From Thuidium tamariscinum (Eukaryota; Streptophyta; Bryopsida; Hypnales; Thuidiaceae): DNA of 64,000 nt. How positions within the stretch are numbered: the stretch's first letter is position 1; every line of letters begins with the position of its first letter. The stretch spans positions 11,175,501 through 11,239,500 of the forward strand of contig OX344749.2 in NCBI GenBank assembly GCA_947034885.2, given 5' to 3'. The translations under genes were made by a program, and so were the position numbers. The notes beneath the pieces are model-generated. The model saw only the letters and a program-made list of their open reading frames with translations, did no database searches and had not been told where the DNA came from. This document shows, piece after piece, positions 62,523 through 64,000 of the stretch.

Positions 62523-62618
62523 CACTGTGAAGCAACACTGCAAATAATTTGCACCATTGATCTTCATTTGATAAGGGAGATCAATGGTGCAAAATGTTTA
62601 GAGTGTGGTTTCACAGTG
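62523..62618. repeat. Compact 96-nt hairpin with 41-nt arms
   Basis: Arms 62523-62563 and 62578-62618 pair at 35 of 41 positions around a 14-nt loop. The 16 bp nearest the loop pair perfectly (TTTGCACCATTGATCT), and the outer nine (CACTGTGAA) also pair. It may be a small foldback element or a small-RNA precursor. Neither is shown. Confidence 0.85.
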
Positions 62619-64000
62619 GCTGTTCCAACGGATATAAAATGAGGAGAAACATACCATGTAAGGTAGAACCACCTATTCCGGATCAAGGACCCATACTCAA
62701 CATATAAGATGCGGCTATTTCCAACCAAGATTAGAAGAGATTTGCAATCAAAGCTTGGAATGTACTTTTTCCCCATTTTCAAGGTTGGGACTAATAACAT
62801 CATGGCACATGTCCCAAAGTGTCTTAAAGTGTGGAAAGTATCAAGTAGGAAAGTAGTCTTGGCTATGATCTGAATTGGAAGACTCTAGGCATTGGCTATG
62901 GGTTCAATGCACTTTTGGGCTTTCAAAAATCATAGAAATTTCAGTTTTGGGAATAAAATTACAAAAAATTGCAATCTCCATATTTCCTATTTTTCTACAT
63001 CAAAAAAATTTGCATAGCCTCATGCTCTTCATGATATGTTCTAGAATTGCTTAAGTGATCTGGCATACGTGGTTCTACCTTAAGGCATCTAGTGAGTTAA
63101 ATTTTTCTCTAAATCTATTTAATTCAAAATTCATACCAAAAGTGTCCAAAAAATGGGGTATTGACTCTTAGACCTATTTTAAAAGCATATAACTGCTACA
63201 TTATATTTTATAAAAAACAAGTAGGGATTTTTTGAGTTGGGACATTAGCCTTCATATTAGGTATTCAGAGTCCCACATTTATTATTTTTATTCACCTTCT
63301 ACTCTAAATAGCAATTTTAAGGAGATCTATATTAATTAATCGATATTTCACACCATAGGAATATATACCTTTGTTCTACATCAATAGCAGGTCTTTTTTT
63401 TCATTTTTGAATTGCCATAGTGGCAATATAAAATGTTATAGTGGTGCTCTAAATTGCAACATTCATCCACTTATTGGATGTATCCAATCTTGCACTCTCT
63501 ATTGTCAAAAACCATAACAAGCCTATTTCAAAATGTGAGTTTGTGAAGAAATTGTGACATGCTCTTCAACTTTCAAAGATATTCTAGTTTCTTTTTCAAA
63601 TAAGAAATTTTACATTTTTGATCCTCTTCTTTTTAGCATCTTGTATAAATCCCTCCTATACATTTTAAAACATTTGAGAGAACTATTATTTTCATTGTAT
63701 TCATTGGTTTTGACAAATGAACATATAAATAATCCACCCTATCTTTTCCATGGGTGTATTGACAATTCATCAAGGAAGTTCTAGTTGATCAAATCAAAAA
63801 GATTGAATTGTAAATGAAGTTTGCTTTTCTATTATGATTTTAAATAGTTTGAATCTAGAAAAAAAAAATCTTTCTTCAATCTTAGAACATAAATCCAATA
63901 ACATCCAAAGAAGTTGTTTGTCATATTCATAAAGTAGTTTGTTCCTTCTAATAAGGTACAAGGATGATATCTATCTATTTGAATTAGTTCCTACAATTCC
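62619..64000. other. AT-rich right end, nothing recognised
   Basis: AT-rich DNA similar in texture to the left end of the window. No gene, RNA or clear repeat boundary was seen. Confidence 0.5.

Noticed and set aside
57670-62540. TGCAGTGT / ACACTGCA as hAT terminal inverted repeats
   Set aside because: Only 8 bp match and the flanking 8-mers (CCCAACTG-like and CAAATAAT-like) are not duplicates. The right copy lies inside the 96-nt hairpin.
1-64000. CRISPR arrays, bacterial operons, rRNA or tRNA genes
   Set aside because: The tandem repeats seen have no regular repeat-spacer layout, and the genes are eukaryotic with spliceosomal introns. No tRNA T-loop signature was noticed by eye, although a covariance-model scan was not possible.

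Overview
The window looks like nuclear DNA of a land plant, most likely a bryophyte-grade plant (moss or liverwort). Grounds: an intronless cytosolic ribosomal protein uS9/S16 gene with a telo-box upstream, an intronless plant-type polyphenol oxidase with catalytic, DWL-like and KFDV-like parts, and a very large many-exon VPS13 gene with the VPS62 (DUF946) modules of long plant VPS13 proteins. The lineage is an inference; no marker fixes it.

Layout. 1-13,950 is very AT-rich repeat land without a convincing gene, apart from a fragment resembling the Cys-rich tail of a piggyBac-type protein at the left edge. It holds a ~2-kb foldback repeat (2648-4631) with two nested insertions and a 62-bp duplication in one arm, two diverged relatives (5013-5739 and 10330 onward), three copies of a short CATTAG...CTAATG inverted-repeat element, two other elements with 14-bp terminal inverted repeats, a zone crowded with AGTCAATTGACT-like words, and a four-unit ~178-bp tandem array. 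14,000-18,415 is a gene island: RPS16 (+) and polyphenol oxidase (-), convergent. 18,416-23,282 is intergenic and contains a tandem duplication with an 889-bp offset. 23,283-56,453 is one VPS13-type lipid-transfer gene on the minus strand. 56,454-57,990 is its GC-richer upstream region plus short repeats. 58,002-61,316 is a decayed hAT-family transposase on the minus strand with three in-frame stops and a minisatellite in its probable intron. The right end returns to AT-rich DNA and starts with a compact 96-nt hairpin.

The genes do not form a pathway: RPS16 is housekeeping translation, the polyphenol oxidase is phenolic metabolism, and VPS13 is bulk lipid transfer and membrane contact. The most unusual material is the repeat fraction. 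In the foldback, the uninterrupted arm preserves the sequence as it was before the insertions in the other arm, so those insertions can be read against an internal empty site. One of them, a short element carrying paired TGACGTGG/CCACGTCA motifs, shows no target-site duplication.
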